From assembly GCF_001904725.1 (NCBI RefSeq), contig NZ_MRCE01000008.1, forward strand, positions 1 to 64,000: 64,000 bases of DNA. The letters are read 5' to 3'. This document shows, in pieces, positions 8,105-18,567 of the stretch. Source of the DNA: Phormidium ambiguum IAM M-71 (GTDB lineage: Bacteria > Cyanobacteriota > Cyanobacteriia > Cyanobacteriales > Aerosakkonemataceae). Position 1 is the first letter of the stretch. Each line of letters starts with the position of its first letter. The notes below the pieces were generated by a model, which saw only the letters and a list, made by a program, of their open reading frames with translations, did no database searches and was not told the DNA's origin. The translations under genes and the position numbers were made by a program.

Positions 8105-8887
8105 TCAACCAGCTACTTGAATCGGCCCTTCTACACTACCACTAAAAAACTGTCGCGCTAGGGGATTTTCGGTAATATCAATATCATTAACTACACCCTC
8201 CCATTGCACTTTACCTTGATAAAGAAATACAATCCGGTCACTAGTGCGACGAATCGTACTATCTTGGTGAGTGACGATCGCGTAAGTGTTACAACCTCCT
8301 GGTTTTGATTGTAATTCTCGAATTAAATCTTCAATAACAGTAGAAGCAACTGGATCTAAACCTGCTGTAGGTTCATCGTACAACAAAACTTCAGGATTAT
8401 CTTTTGGGTTGTCTGGATTAGACATAATCGCCCGTGCAAAACTGACTCGTTTTCGCATTCCACCAGATAATTGTGCAGGGTAGCGATCGCCAATTCCAGG
8501 TAATCCTACCATTTCTAATTTCTCTTCCACAAGTTCTCGAATTTTTTCTTTTGGCAAATTGGAGTGTTGATATAGCAAAAAACCTACATTTTCTTCTACT
8601 GTCAATGAATCAAACAATGCTGCTTGCTGAAAAACTAAACCAATTCCAACCGGACTTTCTCCATCTTCTATTAACCCCTGTCTTTGTTTACCGCGAATAT
8701 AAATTTCCCCTGAATCAGGTGGGAGTAATCCCGCAATTATTCGCAAAATTGTTGATTTTCCAGTCCCAGAAGGGCCAATAATACCTAAAGCTTCTCCTTG
8801 ATAAATGGTCAAGTCAACTTCGTCCAAAACCTTATTTTCACCAAAAGTTTTAGAAATTCCTTTTAATTCAATTATCGGTTCAGCCAT
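8105..8887 (-). CDS. ABC transporter ATPase, MlaF-like
   Basis: 260 aa. It is a complete ABC ATPase: Walker A GPSGTGKST (~residues 37-45), signature LSGGMRKRV, Walker B LLYDEPTAGLDP and a switch His in IVTHQD. The sequence style and the MCE-domain gene 32 nt downstream identify it as the energy subunit of an Mla/MCE phospholipid transporter, acting at the cytoplasmic face of the plasma membrane with an MlaE-type permease encoded elsewhere. ATG at 8887 is the natural start, giving the usual MAEPIIELKGISKTFG N-terminus. Confidence 0.9.
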   Translation of the reverse strand: MAEPIIELKGISKTFGENKVLDEVDLTIYQGEALGIIGPSGTGKSTILRIIAGLLPPDSGEIYIRGKQRQGLIEDGESPVGIGLVFQQAALFDSLTVEENVGFLLYQHSNLPKEKIRELVEEKLEMVGLPGIGDRYPAQLSGGMRKRVSFARAIMSNPDNPKDNPEVLLYDEPTAGLDPVASTVIEDLIRELQSKPGGCNTYAIVTHQDSTIRRTSDRIVFLYQGKVQWEGVVNDIDITENPLARQFFSGSVEGPIQVAG

Positions 8888-8940
8888 AGAAGTTCCGACT
8901 CAAGAGATGATTGTAAATATTGTAGCTTTTGTTGACTGAA

Positions 8941-8963
8941 GAGACATTTTAATTAAATGTCTC
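8941..8963. terminator. Hairpin between the antiporter and ATPase genes
   Basis: GAGACATTT and AAATGTCTC form an inverted repeat with a short AT loop in the 109-nt gap between the minus-strand antiporter gene and the mlaF-like gene. It may separate the two transcripts. There is no strong T-run. Confidence 0.35.
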
Positions 8964-8996
8964 TTCATTTGTTGTTAGATTTTTGGCGATCGATAA

Positions 8997-10565
8997 TTAC
9001 AAATTTTCTTCTCGACCAAGAACATCTTGTAATAATGGTGACAATCTGTCATTTAACCAACCAGTACGAATCAATTCTGCATAGGTATCAGCTTCAATGT
9101 CTAAAAGTCGATCGCGTACTTGTTCATTTACCGTTTCTCTTAATTGTGGATGTTTAGCTACCAATTTGTAAGTCTCTTCTTCCAAAGATTTTAATTGACC
9201 TTCAACAAGTTCTGCTTGGTAATTAAAAAATTCTGGGTCAACTTGGCGAAAATCTTCTCCAGAAGAAAGAAAATTCATCACTCTGGTTAAAGCAATGCGA
9301 CGCGCCACCATTTCCGAGTATTCTTGTTGTAATTGGCGATCGTCACCAATTAAACCTAATGTTTGCAAAAGAAACTGAGTAGTTAAACCTTGCACTAATA
9401 AAGTGAATAAAACCACACCAAACACAATATCTGTAATCTCTTGTCTACCTGTCAAAGCAACAGGTATACTCAAAACTAGTGCGATCGAAACTGAACCCCT
9501 TAAACCTCCCCACCAAAACACCAACATTTCTTGCCAACTGAGATCGACTTTAGTGAACAAATTGCTAATAAAACCCAAAAGAAAAATCGACACCAATCGA
9601 GTTAATAACACTGCCCCAATTGCCAATACAATTAATCCAAAATCATCAGCTAAACTCTGATAACGGATTTGATCGCCAATCAATAAAAACACAATTGAAT
9701 TGACAAAAAAAGCTAAAAAATCCCAAAACTCAGTCACTATTAATCTAGTGCGAGGATTCATGCCAATTCGAGAACCAAAATTCCCCAAAATTAAAGCAAC
9801 AGTCACCACGCCTATTACTCCAGAACCACCCAATTTTTCTGTAATTAAATAAGTTCCGTAAGCAGCAACTAAAGTTAATGATTGTTCCACTAATGGCAAA
9901 TCAAACCTTTGAGTTAAATAAGAAATCCCAAACCCAATTAAACTACCAACTCCAATCCCTACACCAACAAAAACGAAAAATCGCACTAAACTTACGAAAA
10001 AATCAAATTTTTCAATTCCCAAAGGAATACCAACTAATAAACTAAAAGCAACAACTGCTACACCATCATTAAATAAACTTTCTCCCTCCATGATGGTTTT
10101 TAATTTTTTGCCAGCCCCCAATTCTTTAAACAAAGCAATTACAGAAACAGGATCGGTAGCTGCTAAAGTTGTTCCTGCTAATAAAGCTGTTGCTAAAGGA
10201 ATTGCTGCAAAGTGATTCAGTGTTAAACCAATACCAACAACCGAAATGATTACGCCAAAAATTGCATAAAGCACAACCGGAACCCAATTTTCTAACAAGT
10301 CCCGCCATTTCAAATTCCAAGCAGCTTCAAATAACAAAGGCGGTAAGAAAATTTCTAAAATCAACTCAGGAGAAAGATTGACTAATCGCACATCGACAAA
10401 GGCTAAACATAACCCAACAATTACTAATAATAATGTGTAGGGAATTTGCCGAAACCAACTAAATACTCGTGATAATGTAGCAACGCTTAAGGAAACTGAA
10501 AGGACTAAAAGAAACTGTTCCAAATTTTGTTCAATAGCTGAGTGACCAACGTTTTCTAATGCCAT
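8997..10565 (-). CDS. CPA1-family Na+/H+ antiporter
   Basis: 522 aa. About 12 transmembrane segments are followed by a ~110-residue charged cytoplasmic tail (LLQEYSEM ... VNEQVRDRLLDIEADTY). The ion-site motifs of CPA1 antiporters are present: TDPVSVIALFKELG and EGESLFNDGVAVVAF, where the ND pair binds the cation. It exchanges Na+ (or K+) for protons across the plasma or thylakoid membrane for pH and salt homeostasis. It is transcribed alone. The divergent gene at 10634 shares a ~68-nt promoter region with it. Confidence 0.9.
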   Translation of the reverse strand: MALENVGHSAIEQNLEQFLLVLSVSLSVATLSRVFSWFRQIPYTLLLVIVGLCLAFVDVRLVNLSPELILEIFLPPLLFEAAWNLKWRDLLENWVPVVLYAIFGVIISVVGIGLTLNHFAAIPLATALLAGTTLAATDPVSVIALFKELGAGKKLKTIMEGESLFNDGVAVVAFSLLVGIPLGIEKFDFFVSLVRFFVFVGVGIGVGSLIGFGISYLTQRFDLPLVEQSLTLVAAYGTYLITEKLGGSGVIGVVTVALILGNFGSRIGMNPRTRLIVTEFWDFLAFFVNSIVFLLIGDQIRYQSLADDFGLIVLAIGAVLLTRLVSIFLLGFISNLFTKVDLSWQEMLVFWWGGLRGSVSIALVLSIPVALTGRQEITDIVFGVVLFTLLVQGLTTQFLLQTLGLIGDDRQLQQEYSEMVARRIALTRVMNFLSSGEDFRQVDPEFFNYQAELVEGQLKSLEEETYKLVAKHPQLRETVNEQVRDRLLDIEADTYAELIRTGWLNDRLSPLLQDVLGREENL

Positions 10566-10633
10566 GAAACAATGTCCTACAGAAGGTGTATTATTGAAAG
10601 GTTGTATCGATCGAGGAAAAGAAATCTGCTTTT

Positions 10634-11308
10634 ATGCCAGACATTATCCAGCTATTATCAGAAATTCAGCAAGAAGCCGAAAAAGCTTCTTTTCCTATTG
10701 ATGAACCAGTTTATCTTGCGGCTGGATTAAAACCAACTCAACCTATTCTCTATGCAGGTAATCTCAATAGTCAACTATGTTTTTTTGCTAGAGATTTAGG
10801 TAAAGATGAAGTTCATGCTAGTCAACCATTAATTGGTGCTGCTGGCAAGCTTGTTCGTAATGGTTTATACCGTGCAATTACCCAAGAAACACCAACAAAA
10901 TCGACTGATTTGCAAATTATCTTAGACCATGTTTTACTCACTAATACTGTTCCCTATAAACCACCAGGGAATAAAGCTTATAGTCAAATTGTAAAAAAGA
11001 GATTTCGCCCTTTTGTTGAGCGACTGTTAGTTTTACATTGGCAAGGAAGTAAAATTATTACTTTAGGTAATGAAGCTTTTAATTGGTTTACTCCCTATTC
11101 TGAAAAAGGAGTTTTAGCTGATTTTTTTCAGAGAAGCGATCGCTATTCTGCCACCATCGAAGTTAATGTTGTAGCTAAAGATAGCACGGGAAATTTGCAC
11201 AAAAAATTAATTACATTAATGCCTTTACCTCATCCTTCACCTTTGAATCAAAGGTATTATTCCCAGTTTCCTCAGTTGCTTCAAGAAAGACTGGCAGCAA
11301 TTTTTTGA
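10634..11308 (+). CDS. Uracil-DNA glycosylase superfamily protein
   Basis: 224 aa. The order of motifs is that of the bacterial UDG superfamily: an N-terminal segment FFARDLGKDEVHASQPLIGAAGKLVRNGL (equivalent of GEAPGxxEDxxGxPFVGxAG), a central LTNTVPYKPPGNKA, and a C-terminal LPHPSPLNQRY where the His-Pro-Ser loop contacts DNA. These enzymes excise uracil from DNA. There is no Fe-S cysteine set like that of family-4 enzymes, so the exact family and activity are unsure. It has no obvious operon partner and converges on the GUN4-domain gene. Confidence 0.75.
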   Translation: MPDIIQLLSEIQQEAEKASFPIDEPVYLAAGLKPTQPILYAGNLNSQLCFFARDLGKDEVHASQPLIGAAGKLVRNGLYRAITQETPTKSTDLQIILDHVLLTNTVPYKPPGNKAYSQIVKKRFRPFVERLLVLHWQGSKIITLGNEAFNWFTPYSEKGVLADFFQRSDRYSATIEVNVVAKDSTGNLHKKLITLMPLPHPSPLNQRYYSQFPQLLQERLAAIF

Positions 11309-11320
11309 CGGCTTTTTGGT

Positions 11321-11929
11321 TTATCGATCGCTACTCTCTCTGCTACAGTAATTAACCCGTTCTAGTAAACTCAACCATATATTTGTTTCCAGAAGGCGAG
11401 GAAACATTGCTGGTAATCCTCCACGCGGAATGGGACGACTAAATAATTCATCAAAAGAAGTTAAATTTCCCTGTTGTCGCCACCCAACTTTTTCCCCAAA
11501 TCGATCCCAATGAATAAAAGAACGAGCATCTCGATCTTCTCCTGTAGCATCCAGCACTATATCGAAACACCAACCTAACCAACCAATGGGATCGCTTTTT
11601 AACTTATTCCAATGAGTATCAATATCAGGTAAATCTGCCAAAGCTAACCATATTTCACGTTGTACAGATAAACCGTACTGTCCTTGACTGTAGTGTGTCC
11701 AAAGTCGATCGATAGTATTTAAATCAGTACAGGGTAGTATTTGGCACTGTTCTATAGTGTATCGACTTAAGTTAATTTGATTTGGTTCTAATCCCATTTG
11801 CAAATTAAACACTTTAATTAACAAACGAGTAGTTTGGCGATCGGCTTCTCGCCATTCTTGAGTAGATAAAGCTGACTGTAGTGGTTGATAATCTACTGCA
11901 AATGCAGATGCTAATTCTCCAAAAAACAT
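11321..11929 (-). CDS. GUN4-domain protein
   Basis: 202 aa. Residues ~15-150 carry the GUN4 fold signature: LQSALSTQEWREADRQTTRLLI, then CTDLNTIDRLWTHYSQGQYGLSVQ, then WDRFGEKVGWRQQG. Gun4 binds protoporphyrin IX and Mg-protoporphyrin and activates Mg-chelatase; cyanobacteria also carry paralogues in which the domain serves other roles. The middle of this protein has an insertion (DPIGWLGWCFDIVLDATGEDRDARS), and the C-terminus differs from canonical Gun4, so it is more likely a paralogue than the main chelatase activator. Its gene converges with the UDG-like gene 12 nt away. Confidence 0.75.
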   Translation of the reverse strand: MFFGELASAFAVDYQPLQSALSTQEWREADRQTTRLLIKVFNLQMGLEPNQINLSRYTIEQCQILPCTDLNTIDRLWTHYSQGQYGLSVQREIWLALADLPDIDTHWNKLKSDPIGWLGWCFDIVLDATGEDRDARSFIHWDRFGEKVGWRQQGNLTSFDELFSRPIPRGGLPAMFPRLLETNIWLSLLERVNYCSRESSDR

Positions 11930-12442
11930 AGTATTAAAGTCCTTTACTTAAGTTTTGGTTGATTATATTATCGATGAATCTGGACGGCTCGATAATTTGG
12001 CGATCGAATTACCAATGTACGTGGAAGAGTGCTGAATTTAAATAATCCTCGCAGGGAGAACCAAAATCTTGTTTTTTACCAGCTTCAGCGACAGCAAAGT
12101 AAGAAAATAAATAGTAAAATAGAAAAGTGCATCTACAGAGATGATCAAATTTATAAGAGACTAATCAGATTTATTGCCACAGCAACTTTATCAGATGGTG
12201 GAAAATCAAGATTGTACACAATCTTAATGACTATAGTAAGATAGACAAATCTATCTTAATAAAATTTTTGACATCTCTGGATCTTCCTATTTCTACTAAG
12301 ATTTTGACAAACCGAAGAAGTTTACAAAACAATATAAATTTTTGGCTCTTAAAACTGTATTTTTGTTAAAGAATTCAAGAATGACCGTGTAATGGTCAGG
12401 TTTTTTGATTACACTAATCTAATTTAGAGTATAAAATATATC
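11930..12442. other. Leader region upstream of the chemosensory operon
   Basis: 513 nt without a convincing gene; a 71-codon frame at 12029-12244 lacks a ribosome binding site and family features. Two terminator-like hairpins on the plus strand lie here: TAAGATAG/CTATCTTA near 12236-12257, and TGACC/GGTCA followed by TTTTTT at 12382-12406. A short upstream transcript (leader RNA or sRNA) ending before cheR is possible. Confidence 0.4.
12382..12406 (+). terminator. Small intrinsic terminator-like hairpin before cheR
   Basis: TGACC-GTGTAA-TGGTCA followed by GG and six Ts has the form of a weak rho-independent terminator, ending about 37 nt before the cheR ATG. It may end an upstream leader transcript or attenuate the operon. 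Confidence 0.4.
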
Positions 12443-14104
12443 ATGTTCATTGCCCCCAGAGTAAATTTGATGAATGAAGCGTTAGTCGATCGTTTTATCC
12501 AGCTAATTTCCAGAAATACGGGTTTGTACATTAGAGAAGAGGACAAAAAGACATTAAGTAAAAAAATTTCGCAAAGAATCAAAACTTTAAAAATAAGTAA
12601 TCCCGAAGATTACTATTTATTTTTAACAAATAACAATGAAATAAAAAATTATCCAGGAAAGCCTCGCAACTGGACTACAGAGGCAGAATGGAAGGAATTA
12701 GTATGCTTAATAACTACAGGAGAAAGTTACTTTTTCCGCGATCAAGGACAATTTAGCTTACTTAGAAATACAATCTTACCAGAAATTATTACACATAAAC
12801 AAAACAAAGCCGAATTAACAGGTAATCATCAAAAATCTTTGAGAATTTGGAGTGCTGGCTGTTCCACCGGAGAAGAACCTTATTCTTTAGCTATTTTAGT
12901 CAAACAATTAATCCCTGATTTATATAACTGGCAAATCTTAGTTTTAGGTACAGACATTAACTATAAATCCATTGAGAAAGCCAAGCAAGGAATTTATAAT
13001 CCTTGGTCTTTTCGATTAGTAGATCCACATCTACAAATTGATTATTTTCAACAACAACAAAGCGATTGGCAAATTGACAATCAAATTACCCAAATGGTGA
13101 AATTGCAGCCAGGAAATTTACTATTAGATAAATTCCCTGACTATAATGCAGAAATTCATGACATGGATTTGATTCTTTGTCGAAATGTTTTTGTTTACTT
13201 TGAACATCAAGCTATTGCCACAGTAGTTAAAAAATTTTACGATACCTTAGTCCCTGGCGGTTACTTAATGACAGCCCATACAGAACTTTATAGCCAGGAC
13301 ATGGGAGAATTTAAAGTAAAAATATTACCAGAATCTATAATTTATCAACGCAGAGAAAATCAATTATTAAATTCAAATTATCATGAAAATAGTAAATCAG
13401 AAAATCCTAATTTACACAAAAAGTCCTCTTCTTATCGTAATTCAACATTAAAGAACGAAACAGGGAAATATGTAGATAAATCAGCGATTTTAAAAGAATT
13501 GTATAACCAAAGTAAGATATCTCATTCTAATTATCATTATTCAACTTCTTTCACTACTAGTAAAGCCACAGAAAAAATAGCAGACCATACCCCATCAACT
13601 TATATTCATCACACCTCATCTCATAATTTAATTAAAGAAGCAGAAACACTTTTTCAAGAAGAATATTATCTGCAAGCAATTCACAAAGCTGAACAAGTAA
13701 TTTCTTCCCATCCCCAACATTTTGGGGCTCATTATTTATTAGCCCAAGCTTATGCTAATTTAGGAGAACACAATCAAGCTGTGCATTACTGTCAGCAAGC
13801 AATAGCAATTGATTCTTTGGCTGTACAACCTTATTATTTATTAGCCCACATCGCTGAAGAAAACCAAGATTTAGAAAAAGCAAAGCTATTATTGAAAACT
13901 ATTATTTATTTATCGCCTTCTTTTGTTGCTGCATATTTAGAACTGGCTGCTATTTATGAAAAAGAGGGAAATCAGGAAAGAGCAAAAAAAATGTTAGCTA
14001 CAGCGTTGGAATTACTGAATCAGCTACCATCCTCAGCTGTGGTAGAACAACACAGTGCAGTAACTGTTGGTGAGTTACTAGAATATGTTAAAAAATTATT
14101 GTAA
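12443..14104 (+). CDS. cheR: CheR-type methyltransferase with C-terminal TPRs
   Basis: 553 aa. The N-terminal helical CheR domain (~residues 10-75) and the SAM-dependent methyltransferase domain (~85-300; motif I IWSAGCSTGEEPYSLA, later LILCRNVFVYFEH) methylate glutamates of chemoreceptors. A low-complexity linker (~300-390) leads to three or four TPR units (~395-540). CheR fused to TPRs is characteristic of WspC/FrzF-like enzymes in chemosensory systems that control functions other than swimming. It is the first gene of the che locus. An internal ATG at 12470 is a possible alternative start. Confidence 0.9.
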   Translation: MFIAPRVNLMNEALVDRFIQLISRNTGLYIREEDKKTLSKKISQRIKTLKISNPEDYYLFLTNNNEIKNYPGKPRNWTTEAEWKELVCLITTGESYFFRDQGQFSLLRNTILPEIITHKQNKAELTGNHQKSLRIWSAGCSTGEEPYSLAILVKQLIPDLYNWQILVLGTDINYKSIEKAKQGIYNPWSFRLVDPHLQIDYFQQQQSDWQIDNQITQMVKLQPGNLLLDKFPDYNAEIHDMDLILCRNVFVYFEHQAIATVVKKFYDTLVPGGYLMTAHTELYSQDMGEFKVKILPESIIYQRRENQLLNSNYHENSKSENPNLHKKSSSYRNSTLKNETGKYVDKSAILKELYNQSKISHSNYHYSTSFTTSKATEKIADHTPSTYIHHTSSHNLIKEAETLFQEEYYLQAIHKAEQVISSHPQHFGAHYLLAQAYANLGEHNQAVHYCQQAIAIDSLAVQPYYLLAHIAEENQDLEKAKLLLKTIIYLSPSFVAAYLELAAIYEKEGNQERAKKMLATALELLNQLPSSAVVEQHSAVTVGELLEYVKKLL

Positions 14105-14469
14105 TAAAATTAATTGATAACGAACTAAGTTAACTAATTATTTGATTGATATTTTTATAGTTATAGTAAAAATTAAATCAAAAATAATAGTTAAAATTAG
14201 CTAATTGTTACAAATACAAAGCAAAATTTTGTTATGGGTGCTGTCTATAGTAACAATTTAGCAACAAGTATAAAAATAGATTGCTACAGTGTTAACCAAG
14301 TCCAATAATTGATTAAAGTAGAAATGAGAATGAGTATTGCTTGTTGAGCTTATACGTTAACGGCTACTAGTATTAGTCTGGCTACTGAGTTAGCTACTTG
14401 CAAAGTTACATAAGCTCAGAAATAAAACTTTTATCTCATAAATTTAGCAAAAATATATGTAGGTTAACA
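14105..14469. other. Intergenic gap inside the chemosensory locus
   Basis: 365 nt, strongly AT-rich, with no supported gene. The CheW frame is open back to a TTG at 14398 inside it. No convincing terminator is visible, so cheR and the CheW gene may still share a transcript, or a second promoter may lie here. Confidence 0.4.
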
Positions 14470-15522
14470 ATGTCTAATAAACCTTATTTGATCTTTAGCA
14501 TAAGTAACTCACTTTATGGAGTGGAAGCATTTTGTGTGCAAGAGATTTTTTCTTTACCTAATTTAACACCAATTGCTGAAGCACCAAATGATATGGTTGG
14601 GGTGGTAAATTTACGAGGTGATATTTTACCTGTAGTAGACTTAAATCTACGATTTGGCTATGAACAATTAGATTATTGCTTAACAGATAGTGTAATTGTT
14701 TTGGAATGGCAAGAAATTCGCTTAGGAATTATTGTGAATCAAGTCCTTGAAGTCCATAATATTCCCTTACAAGAAATGACGACGGAACTTTTTTATAAAG
14801 AATTAAACAGTCGGGCATTGCGTTTTATGGCTGGAATTGGCAAAGTAGATGCAGATATTATTATGTTACTGAATCATGAAAGTTTACTTTGTTATTATCA
14901 AAATATTGAACAATTTTTAGCTAAAAACCAGGTAGAAAATGGAGAAATTAAAGATAAATTTTCTAAAAGACAATTAGTATTTTGCCCGCTAGCTACACCT
15001 GAACAAAAAGCAATCTTCCGAGAAAGAGCAGATAATTTAAGACAATCTACTCAAAGGCAAGATTTTGCTGGATTAATTCCTTTAGCTGTAGTGGGATTAA
15101 ATGGTGAATATTTTGGATTAGATTTGCCAATCGTGCGTGAGTTTACTGACATTCGCCAAGTTACTCCAGTTCCTTGTTGTCCTCCACATATTTTAGGTAA
15201 TATGAATTTACGGGGAGAAATTTTGACATTAGTTGATATTCGTCCTGTATTAAATATGCCAATTTTAGGCATAGAAAAGAACGCGAATATTAAAGTAATG
15301 ATTATTAAAATAGATGATTTAATTGCAGGAGTTACAGTTGATGATGTATTTGATGTAATGTACTTGCAACCATCGCAAATTTTGCCAGTACCGACAGCCG
15401 TACATTCAGCGAATAGTGAATACTTAAGAGGTACGGCTAATTATCGAGACAAAATGATGAGTATTTTGGATGTAGCAAAAGTTTTTCAACAAGGTGACTT
15501 AATTGTAAATGAGGAAGTATAA
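14470..15522 (+). CDS. Tandem CheW-domain coupling protein
   Basis: 350 aa from the ATG at 14470, which follows AGG-containing sequence and starts the first CheW domain directly ([19 protein letters not shown]). The frame is open back to a TTG at 14398, but those residues do not fit the family. Two CheW domains, ~1-140 and ~195-340, repeat the same strand order ([13 protein letters not shown] and [13 protein letters not shown] are equivalent). CheW bridges chemoreceptors and the CheA kinase; a double CheW could link two receptor or kinase units. It lies between cheR and three receptor genes. Confidence 0.88.
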   Translation: MSNKPYLIFSISNSLYGVEAFCVQEIFSLPNLTPIAEAPNDMVGVVNLRGDILPVVDLNLRFGYEQLDYCLTDSVIVLEWQEIRLGIIVNQVLEVHNIPLQEMTTELFYKELNSRALRFMAGIGKVDADIIMLLNHESLLCYYQNIEQFLAKNQVENGEIKDKFSKRQLVFCPLATPEQKAIFRERADNLRQSTQRQDFAGLIPLAVVGLNGEYFGLDLPIVREFTDIRQVTPVPCCPPHILGNMNLRGEILTLVDIRPVLNMPILGIEKNANIKVMIIKIDDLIAGVTVDDVFDVMYLQPSQILPVPTAVHSANSEYLRGTANYRDKMMSILDVAKVFQQGDLIVNEEV

Positions 15523-15526
15523 TCTT

Positions 15527-16993
15527 ATGAAATTCGATAATATGTTTAGTAAATTAAAGCTAAGAGATAGGATTATTTTAGGGTATTCTGTCCCTTTACT
15601 TTTTTCTATTGCGATCGCAGGTGTAGTCTATTCTAATGTAGCCAAGGTAGAAGAACAAAATCAAAGAGAAGTCTTAGGTTATGAACTAGTAAGAAATACG
15701 GACATGATTGCTTTGGCTTTAGCAAGACTCCAAAGAGCAGCTAGAGGATACATATTAAAACCAGAGTTACAGAATATTAGTAACTTTCAAGAAGCAGAAA
15801 AATTATTTAATGATTCAACACAATACTTGGAAGGTAAGGTAGAAGATGCTAATCAAAAAAACCGATTAAACAAAATTAATACCTTGGGTAAAGAGTCGTT
15901 AGAATTTAATAGGAATTTGATTAATTTAGTGAGAACTGGCAAACAAAAAGAAGCTATAAAATCATACAATTCCTTAAATCGTCAAGAATTGAATAAGGAA
16001 ATAGAGCAAATCTTGAATGAATTTGAACAAGATGAAATAAAGATTCAACAACAAAAGAATAAAGAAACCAAAGAAGCATTAGCTACATTAAATTCAGTAG
16101 TAATTGTAGGTACATTACTATCAGTTGGATTAGCGATACCGATCGGCTTATGGATTGCTTCTCGAATTACCCAAGCAATTAATGAAAGTGTCAGTGCGAT
16201 CGCCTCTTCCTCCACAGAAATTGCTGCCACCATAGAAGAACAAGAACGCGCCGCTTCTCAACAAGCTTCCGCAGTTCATCAAACTACTACTACTATTGAT
16301 GAATTAGGTGTATCTTCTCGCCAATCAGCTGAACAAGCAGAAATGTCAGCCAAAGGCGCACAAGAAGCATTAGAAAAAGCGGAAGAAGGAACTTCCGCAG
16401 TTGAACAATCTTTGCAAGAAATGGCTACTTTGAAACAAAAAGTAGAAGAAATAGCTAAAAAAATTCTCAATTTAAGCGAACAAACCAATCAAATAGGTAG
16501 CATTTCTACTGTAGTCAGTGAATTAGCTAATCAAACCAATATGTTAGCTTTAAATGCAGCTGTAGAAGCAGTAAGGGCGGGTGAACATGGTAAAGGTTTT
16601 GGCGTTGTTGCTAGCGAAATTCGTAAATTAGCTGATGCTAGCAAACAATCAGCCGACAAAATTAATGGTTTAGTAGTTGATATTAAAAATGCCATTAACT
16701 CTACAGTAATTGTGACTAAAGAAGGCACTAAAAGTGCTGAACAGGGAGAAATAATTGCCCAAAAAACAGCCGATGCTTTTGCCAGTATTATGGCAGAAAT
16801 TAACAACGTTTATGAAAGTAGTCAACAGATATCCTTGAATGTCAAGCAGCAAGCCACAGCGATTCAACAAGTAGCAACAGCAATGAACTCTTTAAGTACA
16901 GCTGCTATGCAAAACGCCAGTGGAATCAGCCAAACTAAACTTGGGACCCAAAAACTTAACGAAGTTGCTGTAAATCTTAAATCAGTTGTCTAG
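15527..16993 (+). CDS. Methyl-accepting chemotaxis protein 1
   Basis: 488 aa from ATG at 15527, preceded by GAGGAAG; an ATG at 15509 overlaps the CheW gene. Two membrane helices (~15-37 and ~185-208) flank a ~150-residue helical sensor region of the four-helix-bundle type. There is no clear HAMP. The cytoplasmic signalling hairpin carries the canonical tip [20 protein letters not shown]. It senses an unknown cue at the cell surface and controls CheA through CheW. It is one of three paralogous receptors encoded in a row. Confidence 0.9.
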   Translation: MKFDNMFSKLKLRDRIILGYSVPLLFSIAIAGVVYSNVAKVEEQNQREVLGYELVRNTDMIALALARLQRAARGYILKPELQNISNFQEAEKLFNDSTQYLEGKVEDANQKNRLNKINTLGKESLEFNRNLINLVRTGKQKEAIKSYNSLNRQELNKEIEQILNEFEQDEIKIQQQKNKETKEALATLNSVVIVGTLLSVGLAIPIGLWIASRITQAINESVSAIASSSTEIAATIEEQERAASQQASAVHQTTTTIDELGVSSRQSAEQAEMSAKGAQEALEKAEEGTSAVEQSLQEMATLKQKVEEIAKKILNLSEQTNQIGSISTVVSELANQTNMLALNAAVEAVRAGEHGKGFGVVASEIRKLADASKQSADKINGLVVDIKNAINSTVIVTKEGTKSAEQGEIIAQKTADAFASIMAEINNVYESSQQISLNVKQQATAIQQVATAMNSLSTAAMQNASGISQTKLGTQKLNEVAVNLKSVV

Positions 16994-17124
16994 TAGTTGA
17001 TACTTTTCTCCCCCAGAAAGGGCATTCTGAAATTAGGCTAACAGATAGGGCTGTCTTGCGGTAAATGAACCAAGTTAGAGGTAAAAATACCATACGTAAT
17101 ATCAAGGTTGCTCAGGAGAAAGAA

Positions 17125-18528
17125 ATGCTCAAACAAATTAGGTTAAGTTCAATTGTTCCCCTGGGTTTTGGGGCAACTTTTCTAATTATGTTGGGAATTG
17201 GAATCGTATCTAAAATAACTATGGAAAGATTGGGTAAAGCTACTGAATTAGTTGCTCATACTTATGAAGTTAAAGCGGAATTGAAACAACTAGAAAAGCT
17301 ATTAGTGGATGCGGAAACAGGGCAAAGGGGATTTATTTACACAGGGTTAGCAAATTTTTTAGAACCCTATAATCAATCAAGAACTTTAATTACCCAGAAT
17401 CTGGGAAATTTAAGTAAACAAATTACAGACCCTTCGCAGCAAAAAAAATTGAATACAATTGAAGAATTAGTGCGGCAAAAAATGGATGAGCTAACAACAA
17501 CTATTATTTTAAAAAGAGCAGGTAAAGAAAAAGAACTAAGAGCCTTGGTAGTCTCTGGTAAAGGTAAGATAATTATGGATAAAATCAGAGCAAATCTTGA
17601 TTTAATGATTAAGCAAGAAAATGCTCTGCAACTCCAAAGAATGCAAGCAGCGAAGGAAGCAGAATTTTTTGCTCAAACTGTTTCGATTGGTGGTACATTA
17701 ATGGCTATTTTAATCGGTTCATTTATTGTAGTTTTTATTACTCGCCAAGTTGTCCAACCAATTAATCAGGTAGCAAGTGCGATCGCTACTTCTAGCAATG
17801 AAATTGCCACTACGGTTGCACAACAAGAACGTACAGCTGCTCAACAAGCAACAGCTGTGAATCAAACAACGACAACAATGGATGAATTGAATATCTCCTC
17901 GCAAAGATCGGCAGAACAAGCAGAAGCAGTAGCCGCAGGCGCACGCCAAATATTAAACTTAGTTGATGCTAGATATGAGGACAATTCAGGATTACATCAA
18001 ATTAGCTTGAAACAGAAAATTTCTACATTAGCTGAACACATTCTTAATTTGAGTAAACAAACTCATCAAATAGGCAGAATTTCCACTTTAGTTAGCCAAT
18101 TAGCCAACCAAACTTATATGTTAGCTCTTAATGCAGCTGTAGAAGCAGTACGTGCTGGCGAACATGGCAAAGGTTTTGGTGTTGTAGCTAGCGAAATTCG
18201 TAAACTGGCAGATCAAAGTAAACAATCAGCTGAACAAATTAATATCATTGTGTTTGAAATTCAATCAGCAACGAATTCCATAATAAACGCATCTGATGAA
18301 GGAAAAATAACATTAGAAGAAATTGTGGAAGTAATTAACGATGTAGTTGTTAGTACCCAACAAATTTCTTTGAATGCCAAGCAACAAGCAACTGCTATTG
18401 AACAAGTAGTTGAAGCTATGAATAACCTGAATCAAGGAGCAGCTGAAGCTGCTAGTGGAATCAGCCAAACTAAAGAAAGCACCCAAAGTCTAAATGAAGC
18501 AGCCATAAATCTTAAAACAATAGTTTAA
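17125..18528 (+). CDS. Methyl-accepting chemotaxis protein 2, CHASE3-type, irregular signalling domain
   Basis: 467 aa from ATG at 17125, chosen because AGGAG lies just upstream; the frame opens at 17065. The periplasmic region has the CHASE3 signature ([18 protein letters not shown]). Membrane helices lie near residues 10-30 and 190-215. Compared with its two neighbours the signalling domain is irregular: the tip reads [10 protein letters not shown] instead of [10 protein letters not shown], the descending helix between LAD and QQISL is 56 residues instead of 70, yet the ascending helix is only 2 residues shorter. Such unequal loss should break the helical pairing, so signalling competence is doubtful. 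Confidence 0.88.
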   Translation: MLKQIRLSSIVPLGFGATFLIMLGIGIVSKITMERLGKATELVAHTYEVKAELKQLEKLLVDAETGQRGFIYTGLANFLEPYNQSRTLITQNLGNLSKQITDPSQQKKLNTIEELVRQKMDELTTTIILKRAGKEKELRALVVSGKGKIIMDKIRANLDLMIKQENALQLQRMQAAKEAEFFAQTVSIGGTLMAILIGSFIVVFITRQVVQPINQVASAIATSSNEIATTVAQQERTAAQQATAVNQTTTTMDELNISSQRSAEQAEAVAAGARQILNLVDARYEDNSGLHQISLKQKISTLAEHILNLSKQTHQIGRISTLVSQLANQTYMLALNAAVEAVRAGEHGKGFGVVASEIRKLADQSKQSAEQINIIVFEIQSATNSIINASDEGKITLEEIVEVINDVVVSTQQISLNAKQQATAIEQVVEAMNNLNQGAAEAASGISQTKESTQSLNEAAINLKTIV

Positions 18529-18567
18529 ATAATAAAAAATATTGAAAACAACGACGGAGAACACATT

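Noticed and set aside
12029-12244. 71-codon open frame upstream of cheR
   Set aside because: No ribosome binding site, no recognisable family, biased composition; it lies in a region with two hairpins.
15509-15526. Earlier start for chemoreceptor 1 overlapping the CheW gene
   Set aside because: ATG at 15527 has GAGGAAG at suitable spacing; the earlier ATG has none.
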